In this document: positions 1-9,237 of the stretch, in pieces
Numbering within the stretch: the first letter of the stretch is position 1
Layout of the letters: the number at the start of each line of letters is the position of its first letter
NCBI GenBank assembly: GCA_038522945.1
Contig: JBCBJV010000003.1
Location: 247,974-311,973, forward strand
Reading direction: 5' to 3'
Source: MED-G105 sp038522945
GTDB lineage: Bacteria; Pseudomonadota; Alphaproteobacteria; Caulobacterales; Parvularculaceae
Length of the DNA stretch: 64,000 bases
Program-made: the position numbers and the translations under genes
Notes under the pieces: model-generated
Seen by the model: the letters and a program-made list of their open reading frames with translations, nothing else
Database searches by the model: none
What the model was told of the DNA's origin: nothing

Positions 1-2
1 CG

Positions 3-191
3 GCAGCGGGAGGTGCATTGGCAGCACCTTTGGTTGGCGCAATAAGATTCGGTAATAAGTTTCCATCTCCTATCGTCGGAAGACCACATCCTGCCACAGT
101 TGCCGGACCTACAATTGGGACAAGCGCTGTAAGTTCTGTAGCTGAGGGGGCCGTCGTCGGAACCGGAGAATTAATTGGCTCTAAATTCTAA
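3..191 (+). CDS. 3' end of an Ala/Gly-rich protein (partial)
   Basis: An open frame enters from the left edge and stops at TAA 189-191, giving 62 residues. The tail is rich in Ala, Gly, Val and Ser and contains NKFPSPIVGRPHP followed by a small-residue stretch ending in GSKF. No domain can be assigned. Such low-complexity hydrophobic tails occur at the ends of repeat or Rhs-type proteins, but this is only a guess. The next gene starts 12 bases downstream on the same strand, so the two are probably co-transcribed. Confidence 0.4.
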   Translation, partial: AAGGALAAPLVGAIRFGNKFPSPIVGRPHPATVAGPTIGTSAVSSVAEGAVVGTGELIGSKF

Positions 192-203
192 ACGAGACAA
201 AAA

Positions 204-554
204 ATGCAATGTAGTCATGGCGTAAACCAATTTGGCAACTGCATCCCTGAGTTTTGCTTAGCTATCGTCGTAGCTGGAATTCTTATTCCTTTCATTAGTC
301 CAATAGTAATGCAAGCGCTGCTGTGGAAGGTTTTTGGCCGCCGATTCTTGATCATTTTTATCGCTGTGGCCTGCGTTGCCGTAGGGCTGCTTGGACTTTC
401 GCTTCTTTTCTTCTTAGTTTTTCCTAATTGTTGGAATAATGACGTGAAAAGCGAAGAATACTTTCTAGCTATAGCAATCAGCACCATTTTTTTTGCTATA
501 GCCGCGTACAAAATAAGATTACATAAACTAATAAATCTGGCTTGGCGCGGATAG
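204..554 (+). CDS. Small three-TM membrane protein, unknown function
   Basis: This 116-residue protein has three hydrophobic segments, at about residues 17-37, 46-72 and 86-99, with a basic C-terminus (KIRLHKLINLAWRG). It has Cys residues at 3, 13 and 18 in the short N-terminal part. I recognise no family. It sits 12 bases after the end of the preceding partial gene, so it is likely its partner. If the upstream protein were a polymorphic toxin, a small membrane protein here could be an immunity protein; nothing in the sequence proves that. A weak ribosome site (GAG, 8 bases upstream) precedes the ATG. Confidence 0.5.
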   Translation: MQCSHGVNQFGNCIPEFCLAIVVAGILIPFISPIVMQALLWKVFGRRFLIIFIAVACVAVGLLGLSLLFFLVFPNCWNNDVKSEEYFLAIAISTIFFAIAAYKIRLHKLINLAWRG

Positions 555-1111
555 CCGGTAGGTTGCGACCGCCGTCATCGGCGTATTTCCCACCTTGGAG
601 GAGTTCGGCAGATTTAGTCCTTCGTGTGCGACCGTTCAAAATCACCCGATTGCTGAACGCTTTGAACAGCTCGCTTTCCGGCTCGGCGCCCGCCAACATC
701 AACGCCATGCGGCGACCCTGCCGGGAATTCAGCCTTCGGACGGTTTCGTTAATAATCGTATAAACAGCGGATCTCGCAGTCCACGCCCGCGGCGAGCGTT
801 TACTGTCCAGCCCCATCATTCTGGGCCATTTGTTGATAGAGTTTCTGGTACTGGTGCGTGGATCTGGAGAGCCCCACAACTCGGCAGGTTCGCCTCTCCG
901 ATGAGCCCAGCTTCTGCCGCGTACTGAAAAGCGAATGATGGCCGTTTTTTGTTGCCGACCATTTTCATTCTCCCGGCATTCAAGTCGCTAATGCAAAATA
1001 TCATCCGTTCCGAGAATATCGAAATTGCATGTGACTCGACTGAACCTCGGTTAAGTGACGGAAGGGAAGGTGGCGGACTACCGTGCGGCGAGCAGTGTTG
1101 ATTTGTATCGA
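555..1111. other. Gene-poor stretch with transposon scrap
   Basis: No convincing intact gene is visible on either strand in these 557 bases. Several overlapping short frames exist in both directions, none with a recognisable family. The only interpretable content is a piece of IS3-type transposase at about 800-931 on the minus strand, listed separately. The stretch looks like decayed mobile DNA between the left-edge genes and the esterase. Confidence 0.5.
800..931 (-). pseudogene. IS3-family OrfB N-terminal fragment
   Basis: Read leftward, the frame ending at TAA 800-802 gives KLGSSERRTCRVVGLSRST, which matches the start of IS3-family OrfB transposases (pattern ERRxCRxxGxSRST). It is followed by HQYQKLYQQ and then a stop. 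No DDE catalytic domain follows, and no OrfA is recognisable upstream. It is therefore a remnant of about 43 codons. A related but different remnant lies at 14848-15755 and an intact element at 60850-62054. Confidence 0.6.
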
Positions 1112-2014
1112 TCAATCGGTCGATTTTAGCGTTCGATCAAAAAAATCGATCACTACCTCAATCGCGGCTGGTTTTTTAAAATCACCGCCGCCATGGGTTC
1201 CGCCGGGCAGAATTTGGAGACTTACCCCACCATTTGCAGGGCTTGCCTCTAGCGCGTCGCGGAGGCGTTCAGATTGCCGGGCGGCAATGAGAGGGTCCTT
1301 CGACCCATGCATGATCAAAAACGGTGGTAAACGGACATTATCCGGCAATTGCTTGATGGCATATAGTGGGCTGGCCTTACGTGCCAGGTCTGGGTTTTCA
1401 CCGACCGGCGCCCCGATTAATCGAGACTCGAACGACCCAGCATCATTGGTATTGGACGTACCGTTGCCCGATGCTGCGAGATCTGCGTCCATGGTCGTAA
1501 AGTCGATTGGACCGAACCAGTCAACGACGCCCTTAATGTAGGTGTGTTCATTGCCAAATAGGTCTATGGCTGCACTTACCGCCAGATGCGCACCCGCCGA
1601 TTGTCCAAACACGCCTATTTTAAGTGGGTCCAATCCATAGCTGCCGGCATTGTCGTGCAAATACTTGATCGCATTGCTTACATCGGTGCGCTGGGCAGGC
1701 CAAATGGCGTCCCCTGATAATCGGTAATTAATCGCCGCCACGGCAAAATCCGCATCTAAGAACACTTGCAGATTTGAAGGCCGCGCTTTGTCACCGAACC
1801 TGAAACCACCGCCATGAACCAATACAACCAGTGGCTTCGGTTCAGCGCTATTCGACGGTAGATAAATGTCCAGCTCGTTTCGGTCGCTTACATCCGCATA
1901 GGCAACGTCTTGATATGCCGGTGAAATGGCCGTCGCGCGATAGCCAAAAAGAACTGTGACGCCAATCGCAACCGCAACGAACAGAGCAAACATGATCTTG
2001 GAAGGCCATTTCAT
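1112..2014 (-). CDS. Secreted or membrane-anchored alpha/beta hydrolase (BD-FAE/Aes-type esterase)
   Basis: About 300 residues counted from Met MKWPSK; a longer frame reaches 2041. The N-terminus (KIMFALFVAVAIGVTVLFGY) is a signal peptide or anchor, so the enzyme acts outside the cytoplasm. The HGGGF motif forms the oxyanion hole, GQSAG carries the nucleophile Ser139, and a C-terminal HGSKD/GGTHGGG segment supplies the acid and His. This is the carboxylesterase family COG0657-like fold, of normal length. The substrate is unknown; acyl or feruloyl esters of polysaccharides are plausible next to a glycan locus. It ends upstream of nothing in its own direction except decayed DNA. The Crp-like gene begins about 85 bases upstream on the same strand. 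Confidence 0.8.
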   Translation of the reverse strand: MKWPSKIMFALFVAVAIGVTVLFGYRATAISPAYQDVAYADVSDRNELDIYLPSNSAEPKPLVVLVHGGGFRFGDKARPSNLQVFLDADFAVAAINYRLSGDAIWPAQRTDVSNAIKYLHDNAGSYGLDPLKIGVFGQSAGAHLAVSAAIDLFGNEHTYIKGVVDWFGPIDFTTMDADLAASGNGTSNTNDAGSFESRLIGAPVGENPDLARKASPLYAIKQLPDNVRLPPFLIMHGSKDPLIAARQSERLRDALEASPANGGVSLQILPGGTHGGGDFKKPAAIEVVIDFFDRTLKSTD

Positions 2015-2098
2015 CGGCTTGTATCCTCCGTGGTTCAGCACTGAATCAAGTCTGGCGACGCTTACCCCAGGTCGCTTTCGTTGGCTCTTAACCTCGGT

Positions 2099-2698
2099 TC
2101 AGTCAGTCGAATGGCGACGCAAGATCCGGCTATAGGCCTGGGCGGTGATCCCGAGAAAGGCGGCGATGTCTTTTTTCAGTGCAAATTGCAGGACCGACGC
2201 CTGACGTTCCTCAAGGAACTTCAATCCGACTTCCGGCTCGTTCAAGCTTTTGCACACGAGTAGGTCTTTATCGAACTGCAATGTTTCCACTAGTTTCAGG
2301 CGCACATAGGTCCCGAACGTTTTGCCGCTCAAAAGCTCCTGAGACAGATATGAATGAGGAAATTCGAGACCCTCAACATCCGTGATCGCGAACAATTCAT
2401 CGCTGCCATAGACCTTGCCCCATGTGCTAGTAACGTTGCCTGCAAGATGCCCCGGTTCAAAAAAACGCGTCAAGGTAATGCGTCCATCGGGGTGGGAGTA
2501 GTTCGAACTCGCCAGCCCCGACGTTATCAAGATCCAGCGATCACCGATTTTGCTATCGCTATAAATCGGCGTGCGTTGGGTGACGAACCGCTCATTGGAT
2601 TGACGCAGAATATCAGACCATTCTTGCGCTGATGTTGACAGGCCAAACCGATCCATCTCGTGTGCCAGGAACTGAACAGGATTCGATTGGTGGCTCAC
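2099..2698 (-). CDS. Crp/Fnr-family transcriptional regulator
   Basis: This 199-residue protein has an N-terminal effector-binding region with scattered cyclic-nucleotide-domain features (residues 40-110, FEPGHLAGN). A C-terminal helix-turn-helix (about 170-195) reads KKDIAAFLGITAQAYSRILRR. It lacks an obvious FNR Cys cluster, so it is probably not an iron-sulfur sensor. It lies just upstream of the esterase gene on the same strand, with 84 bases between them, and may control it. A short relic with a closely similar helix-turn-helix occurs at 29002-29142. Confidence 0.75.
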   Translation of the reverse strand: MSHQSNPVQFLAHEMDRFGLSTSAQEWSDILRQSNERFVTQRTPIYSDSKIGDRWILITSGLASSNYSHPDGRITLTRFFEPGHLAGNVTSTWGKVYGSDELFAITDVEGLEFPHSYLSQELLSGKTFGTYVRLKLVETLQFDKDLLVCKSLNEPEVGLKFLEERQASVLQFALKKDIAAFLGITAQAYSRILRRHSTD

Positions 2699-2840
2699 AT
2701 TTTCGTCTCATGACCGCGGCAACTCGGTCCCAACACCTTCTCGACTGGGACCCTGTTCGTCAAATTGATTTCCCAGTTGCCAATTAGTGTTGCATGTTAA
2801 TGTATCGAATATAACTATAGGGCTTTTCGGGAGGCTCTGA

Positions 2841-3059
2841 ATGGACCGGCCTTGGCAGTATCACGAGAAAACTGCGAACCAATTCGAGTACGATATCGGA
2901 CAGGCAGAGGTTAATGTTGGCGGGCGTTTCATCTGCTCCGATCACGAAAGCGAGGATGCAATGTGGGACGCCCTAAAGGGTCTAGGGTATTCCTTGTGTG
3001 ATCACGGTCAATGCGAAGTTTTAGCAAACAAAAGAATTGTTCCTGGTCAAGAAGTATGA
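2841..3059 (+). CDS. Small hypothetical protein
   Basis: The 72-residue protein begins at an ATG preceded by GGGAGG at suitable spacing. It is soluble, mildly acidic and contains three Cys (ICSD, LCDHGQC) and three His, so metal binding is possible. No family is recognised. It diverges from the Crp-like gene, and the 140-base gap between them could hold promoters for both. The good ribosome site supports it; the short length keeps confidence low. Confidence 0.4.
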   Translation: MDRPWQYHEKTANQFEYDIGQAEVNVGGRFICSDHESEDAMWDALKGLGYSLCDHGQCEVLANKRIVPGQEV

Positions 3060-3204
3060 CCCGCCCCCATTGAATGCAGCCGCTAGGATGCTTTCTGGGC
3101 TGCCGTATTAGTTCCAGCGATTGAGAATGCTCGAGACACCAATTGGTTCTTGGGTTACTGATTGGCTATCTTGGTTGTTCAGAAGAAAAAGAGGGTTGAG
3201 GCTC

Positions 3205-5463
3205 GTGAAACTCTTAAAGCCTTTGTTGGGCCTGTTTATGCTTGGCATCGCGACATTCGGGGCTGTTCATGCGAAGGGCGCTGATCCTATCGAGGCACGC
3301 ATTGAAGCATTGCTAGACAAGATGACCATCGAGGAAAAGGTCGGGCAACTTACTCAGTACTCAGATCAGGGAGATGTGACTGGCCCTGAGCCGAACGGTG
3401 AAGCCCAACGTGCAAAATTCAATTTCGTGAAGTCAGGTCTTGTCGGATCGATGCTGAATGTCGTCGGGACTGAACAAGTGCGCGCTATCCAGAAAATCGC
3501 CGTAGAAGAAACCCGGCTCGGCATCCCGGTCATTTTCGGGTTCGACGTAATCCACGGGCAAAAAACCATCTTTCCGATCCCGTTAGCGGAAGCGGCCAGC
3601 TGGGATCTTGAACTGATGGAACAGTCCGCACGGGTTGCGGCGATCGAGGCTGCCGCCCAAGGACTGAATTGGACGTTTGCGCCGATGGTCGATGTTTCGC
3701 GGGACCCACGCTGGGGGCGTGTTATGGAAGGGGCAGGGGAAGACCCGTTTCTCGGATCGGAAATCGCCGTCGCTCGCGTAAACGGCTTTCAGGGCGAAGA
3801 CTTGGCGGCTCCGGACACAATTGCTGCGACGCTCAAACATTTTGCGGCATACGGATTTTCAGAATCAGGCCGCGATTACAATGCGGCGGATATTGGTACG
3901 GTCACGTTGCACAACGTTGTGCTGCCGCCGTTTCGTGAAGCGATTGAGCGGGCGAATGCGCGCACCGTCATGAACTCCTTCAGTACCCTCAACGGCGTGC
4001 CGGCGACAGGCGACGCAGCGCTGCAAAGGGATCTATTGAAAGGCGTTTGGGGTTTTGATGGTTTTATAGTCTCCGACTGGGCATCAGGTTTTCAGATGAT
4101 CGAACACGGGTTCGCTGCCGATGCCCGGGGCGCAGCCAAAATTTCGCTTACTGCTGGCTCCGATATGGACATGGAGAGCGATATCTATCGAGCTCACCTC
4201 AGCGAGCTTATCGCGACTGGTGATGTTTCGCAGGATGCGTTGGACGATGCGGTCCGGCGCGTGCTGCGGGTAAAGTTTGAACTTGGCCTTTTTGACGATC
4301 CTTACCGTTATCTAGATCCCGAGCGGGAAACGAATGAACTCTTCACCACAGAAAACCGCTTGCTGACGCTCAAGGCTGCAGAACGTTCGATTGTTCTTCT
4401 GAAGAATGAGGGCGGCTTATTGCCATTGGTACAAGGCGAATCGCTTGCTTTGATTGGCCCACTCGCAGCGGATAAAGACACGCCGCTCGGCAATTGGCGC
4501 GGCAGAGGCGAGCCAGACTCTGCGATTTCAGTGGCGGACGCATTCGCCGCTGCCGGGTTAGATTTCGTCTACGAACAGGGTGCTGTCCTTGAGATCGGCG
4601 AAGCGAGTTTTGTCACGCCGGTCAAAGTCAACACTGAAGATAAGAGCGGTTTCGACGTTGCGATCAATGCGGCGCGCAAGGCCGACAAGGTCGTGATGGT
4701 TGTGGGCGAAGATGCGTTTCAATCCGGGGAATCGCGTAGCCGCGCAAGGCTCGGTCTTCCCGGCGTTCAGCAGGCTCTGCTGGAGGCAGTTCATGAAGTC
4801 AATCCAAACGTCATTCTCATTGTCATGAGCGGTCGGCCACTTGTTTTGACGTGGGCGGATGAGAACCTTCCTGCAATTGTACAGGCCTGGCATCTGGGCC
4901 ACGAAGCCGGTACAGCGATCACGAACGTGCTGACCGGTGCCTATAATCCGAGTGGGAAATTGCCAATGACTTTTCCCCGTTCTGTCGGGCAAATTCCAAT
5001 CTACTACAATGCACTGAACACTGGCCGTCCGGGCCCGCAGGACGACGTTTTCTGGTCGCGGTACGCGGATGAAAAGAAGGCACCCCTTTATCCATTTGGA
5101 TACGGACTAAGCTATACGAACTTTGAATTCTCGCGATTGCGTGTCGATCAGCAGGACGGCCAGATTCTTGTCCGCGTTGACGTAAAGAATACTGGCGATC
5201 GCACCGGTGAAGAGGTTGCTCAACTCTACATTCATGACAGGGTTGCGCGCCTGTCGCGTCCAGAAAGGGAACTAAAGGGATTTCAGAAGGTGGAGTTGCA
5301 ACCCGGCGAACGCCGGCGACTTGAATTCACTCTGACTTCAAAACATCTTGGCTTCTATGACCAGGACGGCGTCTATGTTGTTGAACCAGGCATATTTGAC
5401 GTGTTCGTCGGTGGATCGTCGACAGCTGATCTGCATAAAGACTTCAGATACTCGCCTGAATAG
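3205..5463 (+). CDS. bglX: Periplasmic GH3 beta-glucosidase (BglX type)
   Basis: Glycoside hydrolase family 3 enzyme of about 752 residues, removing glucose from beta-glucan oligosaccharides. The frame can extend to TTG 3121, but GTG 3205 gives a clean signal peptide (KLLKPLLGLFMLGIATFGAVHA) and a GAGG site just before it. Family landmarks are GFDVIHG, DPRWGR, KHFAAYG, and the nucleophile Asp291 in VSDWASG. A GH3 C-terminal alpha/beta sandwich follows (VVMVVGEDAFQSGESRSR), then a fibronectin-III-like domain (GEEVAQLYIHD) ending in VFVGGSS. Length and layout match BglX. It converges tail-to-tail with the cytoplasmic GH3 at 5486. No LacI box like those at 10257 and 11618 is seen before it. Confidence 0.9.
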   Translation: MKLLKPLLGLFMLGIATFGAVHAKGADPIEARIEALLDKMTIEEKVGQLTQYSDQGDVTGPEPNGEAQRAKFNFVKSGLVGSMLNVVGTEQVRAIQKIAVEETRLGIPVIFGFDVIHGQKTIFPIPLAEAASWDLELMEQSARVAAIEAAAQGLNWTFAPMVDVSRDPRWGRVMEGAGEDPFLGSEIAVARVNGFQGEDLAAPDTIAATLKHFAAYGFSESGRDYNAADIGTVTLHNVVLPPFREAIERANARTVMNSFSTLNGVPATGDAALQRDLLKGVWGFDGFIVSDWASGFQMIEHGFAADARGAAKISLTAGSDMDMESDIYRAHLSELIATGDVSQDALDDAVRRVLRVKFELGLFDDPYRYLDPERETNELFTTENRLLTLKAAERSIVLLKNEGGLLPLVQGESLALIGPLAADKDTPLGNWRGRGEPDSAISVADAFAAAGLDFVYEQGAVLEIGEASFVTPVKVNTEDKSGFDVAINAARKADKVVMVVGEDAFQSGESRSRARLGLPGVQQALLEAVHEVNPNVILIVMSGRPLVLTWADENLPAIVQAWHLGHEAGTAITNVLTGAYNPSGKLPMTFPRSVGQIPIYYNALNTGRPGPQDDVFWSRYADEKKAPLYPFGYGLSYTNFEFSRLRVDQQDGQILVRVDVKNTGDRTGEEVAQLYIHDRVARLSRPERELKGFQKVELQPGERRRLEFTLTSKHLGFYDQDGVYVVEPGIFDVFVGGSSTADLHKDFRYSPE

Positions 5464-5485
5464 GGAGATCCGCCGGGGTCAGGTT

Positions 5486-7747
5486 TCAGTCGGCGAGAGA
5501 GAAAGTTGCGAACAGCCCGGACTTTGCATCGGGTCCGACCCACAGATGAAATTCTCCGGGCTCGGGGCCGAAACTACCGTCGCGCCGCCAAAAGCCGAGG
5601 TCAGATGCTGAAAGGTCGAATGTCACGCGCTTACTTAATCCAGCCGGTACGTGGATTTTGCTGAATGCCTTCAGCTCCCTAACTGGCCGCGTCACGCTTC
5701 CAACAAGATCGCGAATGTAAAGTTGAACAACCTCGGCACCGTCGACGTCACCTACATTTGAGATCATTGCCGAGATTCTGAGCGTTTCTGAGGGCCGAAT
5801 TCTCTTAGCACTCATGATAAGATCGGTATATTGAAAGTCCGTATAGCTCAGGCCAAATCCGAAAGGAAACTGGGGTTCAAATCCCGCGTCCATATGGAAG
5901 GCCGTCATGCCGAGCGATGTCTGTGCCGTGCCTATCGGAATGTCATCGATCAGTACAACATCTTCCTGAGTGGGAGGGCGACCCGTATTCTTGTGATTGT
6001 AGTAGATAGGGATCTGGCCAACGACCTTCGGAAAAGTTACTGGCAACCTGCCCGATGGGGTCGCGCGGCCGAATAATAAGTCGCTAATGGCCGGCCCCGC
6101 CATGGTTCCCGGATGCCAGGCGAACAGAAGCGCATCTACATCGTCAAGGATATTCCCAAGAGTTAGGGGCCGGCCCGCCATAATGACGGCGATGACGGGT
6201 TTGCCGACGCTCCGGATTGTCTTGATGAGGTCCGCTTGGTTTCCCGGAAGATCGATGTTCGCGCGGCTGTGCGCTTCGCCGCTTAGGATCGATTCCTCGC
6301 CGAGAAAAACGACCACGACATCAGATTCTTGGGCGGCTGTGACAGCATCCTCGAATAACTCCGTGCTTCGACTTCTGGTGGACTCCATCGCTGGCGCATA
6401 TCGAACTTCAAAATGAGCGCCTGCGAGTTCCCGGATTGCCGTTAGCGGCGTCACCGACAGTGTTACGTCCCCATCAAAAACCCAGGTCCCAAGCTGTTCG
6501 TAAGGGGCGTCAGCGAGTGGGCCTATAATAGCGACAGAATTGATGGCCCTCGTGTTTAATGGAAGCGCCCCATTGTCGTTTTTCAAAAGGACAATGCTCT
6601 CTCTCGCCGCCTGCACCGCTAACTCTTTGGCGTGTTTGTCTCCAAAGGCGGGAAAGGCCTCGGGATCAGTGTAGGGATTTTCGAATAGGCCGAGGCGAAA
6701 CTTTGTTCGCAGAATGTTGGCGACAGCTTCGTCAATCATAGACTGGTTGACGATGCCGTCCTCAGCCAAGTCATCGAGATGGCATTCATAGACGTTGCCA
6801 GCCATTTCAATGTCAATACCCGCAAGCGCCGCCTGTTCAGCGGCCTCTCGGTCATCGGCGGTGATCCCGTGGACGGATAATTGAGATACTGAATTCCAAT
6901 CACTGACGGCAATGCCGTCAAATCGCCACTCTTCCCGCAGGACGGTTCTGAAGAGAAAGGCGTTTGCGCTGGCTGGCACGCCGTCAATGTCGCTGAAAGA
7001 CGCCATGATCGAATGAGCGCCTGCCTCCAGAACCGCTTTGAACGGCGGCAGATAGACATTGCGCAACTCATTCTCAGGGATGTTCGTCGCGCTGTAATCC
7101 CGTCCGCTTTCCGAGGCGCCGTAGCCGGCGAAGTGTTTTGCGCAAGCGGCGATAGCGCCGGCTCCCGGTGGATTTGCCCCCTGAAATCCTCGTGTCATGG
7201 CCGCGCCCAAGACACCGCTTAGATAGGGATCTTCGCCAAAACTCTCGGCGATGCGACCCCACCGCGGATCGCGTGAAATGTCGACCATGGGCGCGAACGT
7301 CCAGTTGACACCACTACGCGCCGCTTCATTGGCAGCGGTTCTTGCGGCTTCCTCAATGATTGCTGGGTTCCAGGTGGCAGCCTGTCCGAGCGGAATTGGA
7401 AAGATGGTTTTGAACCCATGGATCACGTCACGGGCGATGAGAAGGGGGATCGCCATCCGGCTTTCCTCCATCGCGATGCGTTGCAATTCATTCACGAGCG
7501 CAGGGTCGGTTTGATTGATTACGGAGCCGATTTGTCCCGTCCGGACCGCCTCAACGAGTGCCGGTGAAAGCCGTTCTCCCGTAGCGTCGACCTGGCGCAT
7601 CTGGCCAATTTTTTCTGCCTGCGTCATGGTTGCAAGCAGGCTTTCGACCCGTTGTTCAATAGAATCGATTGCCAGCGCTGATTGATCGCGTTTCGTCATC
7701 TCTTTCATTGCAAACGGCCTCAGGTCGTCGTTTCGCACAAGGCGCAT
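5486..7747 (-). CDS. GH3 beta-glucosidase, apparently cytoplasmic
   Basis: A second GH3 enzyme of 753 residues, with the same domain order as the one at 3205. Landmarks are ARDVIHG, DPRWGR, KHFAGYGASESGRDY, nucleophile Asp283 in VSDWNS, the sandwich domain (VVVFLGEESILSGEAHSR) and the Fn3-like C-terminus (DGAEVVQLYIRD). It has no signal peptide: the N-terminus is charged (MRLVRNDDLRPFAMKEMTKRDQ), so it probably cleaves imported oligosaccharides in the cytoplasm. Met14 or Met17 could be the true start. It is the last gene of the leftward operon GH16 - GPH symporter - GH3, 17 bases after the symporter stop. Confidence 0.88.
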   Translation of the reverse strand: MRLVRNDDLRPFAMKEMTKRDQSALAIDSIEQRVESLLATMTQAEKIGQMRQVDATGERLSPALVEAVRTGQIGSVINQTDPALVNELQRIAMEESRMAIPLLIARDVIHGFKTIFPIPLGQAATWNPAIIEEAARTAANEAARSGVNWTFAPMVDISRDPRWGRIAESFGEDPYLSGVLGAAMTRGFQGANPPGAGAIAACAKHFAGYGASESGRDYSATNIPENELRNVYLPPFKAVLEAGAHSIMASFSDIDGVPASANAFLFRTVLREEWRFDGIAVSDWNSVSQLSVHGITADDREAAEQAALAGIDIEMAGNVYECHLDDLAEDGIVNQSMIDEAVANILRTKFRLGLFENPYTDPEAFPAFGDKHAKELAVQAARESIVLLKNDNGALPLNTRAINSVAIIGPLADAPYEQLGTWVFDGDVTLSVTPLTAIRELAGAHFEVRYAPAMESTRSRSTELFEDAVTAAQESDVVVVFLGEESILSGEAHSRANIDLPGNQADLIKTIRSVGKPVIAVIMAGRPLTLGNILDDVDALLFAWHPGTMAGPAISDLLFGRATPSGRLPVTFPKVVGQIPIYYNHKNTGRPPTQEDVVLIDDIPIGTAQTSLGMTAFHMDAGFEPQFPFGFGLSYTDFQYTDLIMSAKRIRPSETLRISAMISNVGDVDGAEVVQLYIRDLVGSVTRPVRELKAFSKIHVPAGLSKRVTFDLSASDLGFWRRDGSFGPEPGEFHLWVGPDAKSGLFATFSLAD

Positions 7748-7764
7748 TCCATCTCAGTTTTGTT

Positions 7765-9237
7765 TTATGCAGTTATCGGGACGGCTGCGACGCCTCTGAT
7801 GCGTTCTAGTTCTAGCCTTACTTCGCGGGCTCTGTCCTGCGTAATCCCGAAAGTGAAAACCGCCCATATTGCGATCATAGATCCAACGATCGGGATGCCG
7901 GCATCGAACAAACGGAGCATAAACAGCGTTTGCGATGACTGATCACCGCCCAGGTCCACGTTAAAGCCTGTCGCATTAAGGAGAAGGCCGCCGACGGCGA
8001 GCGCCACACCTTGACCGAGTTTTACAACCCACCAGTAAATCGAACCGTACATGCCTTCGCGACGCTCTCGCGTTTTGAGTTCATCAAGATCAACAACATC
8101 CGCCATCATTGATGGCATGAGTGTAAATAGCCCTCCAAGCCCAAAGGCAAGCAGGGGCGCGGGGAGGATGACCAGAAGTGGGAAATCCGGATTGTAACTA
8201 AAAAACTTCAGAATATAGCCAAGGATCGATAGTCCCATCGCAACTGCAAAAGCGCGCCTCTTGCCAATCTGTGTGCTGATCCATGTGACGATCGCGATGA
8301 CAAAGAAAGTCGAAACCGTCATGGCCGTGCCTGCATAGGCAGCATATTTTGCACCTTCAACCGTATCGCCTGCGAATACATAATAGATGATAATGTAGGA
8401 CTGAAACGCCGCGATCATGATGAAGCCGTTGAAAACAAGAAAAGTCGCGATGCATAGTTTTAGAAAAGGGATAAACTTGAGGGCGGCCCAAAACCCCTTC
8501 GCGAAATTTCTGATATTGCGGCCAACGGCGACAAACCCGGATACGCTCTCCTCCGTGTGCGCCGCTTGCTCTTTCGCCGCTACGTCTTTCATCCGTTCTC
8601 TGAGAAAAATGGCAGGCAAAATGCCAACGCCCATTACGAATACGCCGATGACGATCGCGAGACCTGCAGCGCCTTCGACCATATTATCGAAAAGCGCTTC
8701 GTACTGGGTGGCAAAGAGCAACCAGGGGGTGACGAGATAAGCGAGTTGGCCGATAAAATTCTGTACACCCATAAGCCGGGTCCGCTCATGATAGTCGGGT
8801 GTCATCTCGTAACCGAGGGCGACCCATGGCGTTGCAAAGACCGTGTAAGCAAGAAAGAAGATCAGTGAACCAATCAGGAACCACCAGAAGTAAAAACTCT
8901 CAGTCATACCAGACGGGAGCTGCCAGAGGATCATGAAGCATAGTCCGACGGCTATGGCACCGCCAAATATGTACGGCCGGCGCCGACCCCATTTTGATTT
9001 TGTATTGTCCGAGACGTACCCCATGATCGGGTCGGTGAGGGCGTCCATCAGCCTGGGCAATCCGCTCAACAGGCCGACGAGCGCCGGATTCATGCCAAGC
9101 CCGAGGTTAAGGATGATCATCATACGGCCGATTGAGTCAGCCAGGATATTATTGACAAACGCCCCGGAGCCGTAGATCAGCTTTTGCGTCGTCGGCACCC
9201 TGTCTTCCGGGGCCGTCTTGTGACTTGAGGCGCTCAT
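7765..9237 (-). CDS. GPH-family sugar:cation symporter (MFS)
   Basis: 490 residues with about 12 membrane segments. It has glycoside-pentoside-hexuronide (MelB-like) landmarks: RLMDALTDPIMGYVSDNTKSKWGRRRP early, and TPWVALGYEMTPDYHERTRLMG after TM4. These proteins bring oligosaccharides or glycosides across the inner membrane with Na+ or H+. It starts inside the end of the GH16 gene (ATGA overlap), which indicates translational coupling, and is followed at 17 bases by the cytoplasmic GH3. It is therefore probably the inner-membrane importer for laminari-oligosaccharides made by the GH16 enzyme. Confidence 0.9.
   Translation of the reverse strand: MSASSHKTAPEDRVPTTQKLIYGSGAFVNNILADSIGRMMIILNLGLGMNPALVGLLSGLPRLMDALTDPIMGYVSDNTKSKWGRRRPYIFGGAIAVGLCFMILWQLPSGMTESFYFWWFLIGSLIFFLAYTVFATPWVALGYEMTPDYHERTRLMGVQNFIGQLAYLVTPWLLFATQYEALFDNMVEGAAGLAIVIGVFVMGVGILPAIFLRERMKDVAAKEQAAHTEESVSGFVAVGRNIRNFAKGFWAALKFIPFLKLCIATFLVFNGFIMIAAFQSYIIIYYVFAGDTVEGAKYAAYAGTAMTVSTFFVIAIVTWISTQIGKRRAFAVAMGLSILGYILKFFSYNPDFPLLVILPAPLLAFGLGGLFTLMPSMMADVVDLDELKTRERREGMYGSIYWWVVKLGQGVALAVGGLLLNATGFNVDLGGDQSSQTLFMLRLFDAGIPIVGSMIAIWAVFTFGITQDRAREVRLELERIRGVAAVPITA

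Noticed and set aside
215..511. Minus-strand frame opposite the small membrane protein
   Set aside because: It is the antisense shadow of the plus-strand three-TM protein, with no family resemblance.
595..927. Plus-strand frame of about 110 residues
   Set aside because: Has no ribosome site, no recognisable family, and overlaps the IS3 transposase scrap on the other strand.
1083..1541. Plus-strand frame opposite the esterase
   Set aside because: The minus strand carries clear HGGGF and GQSAG motifs; this is its shadow.
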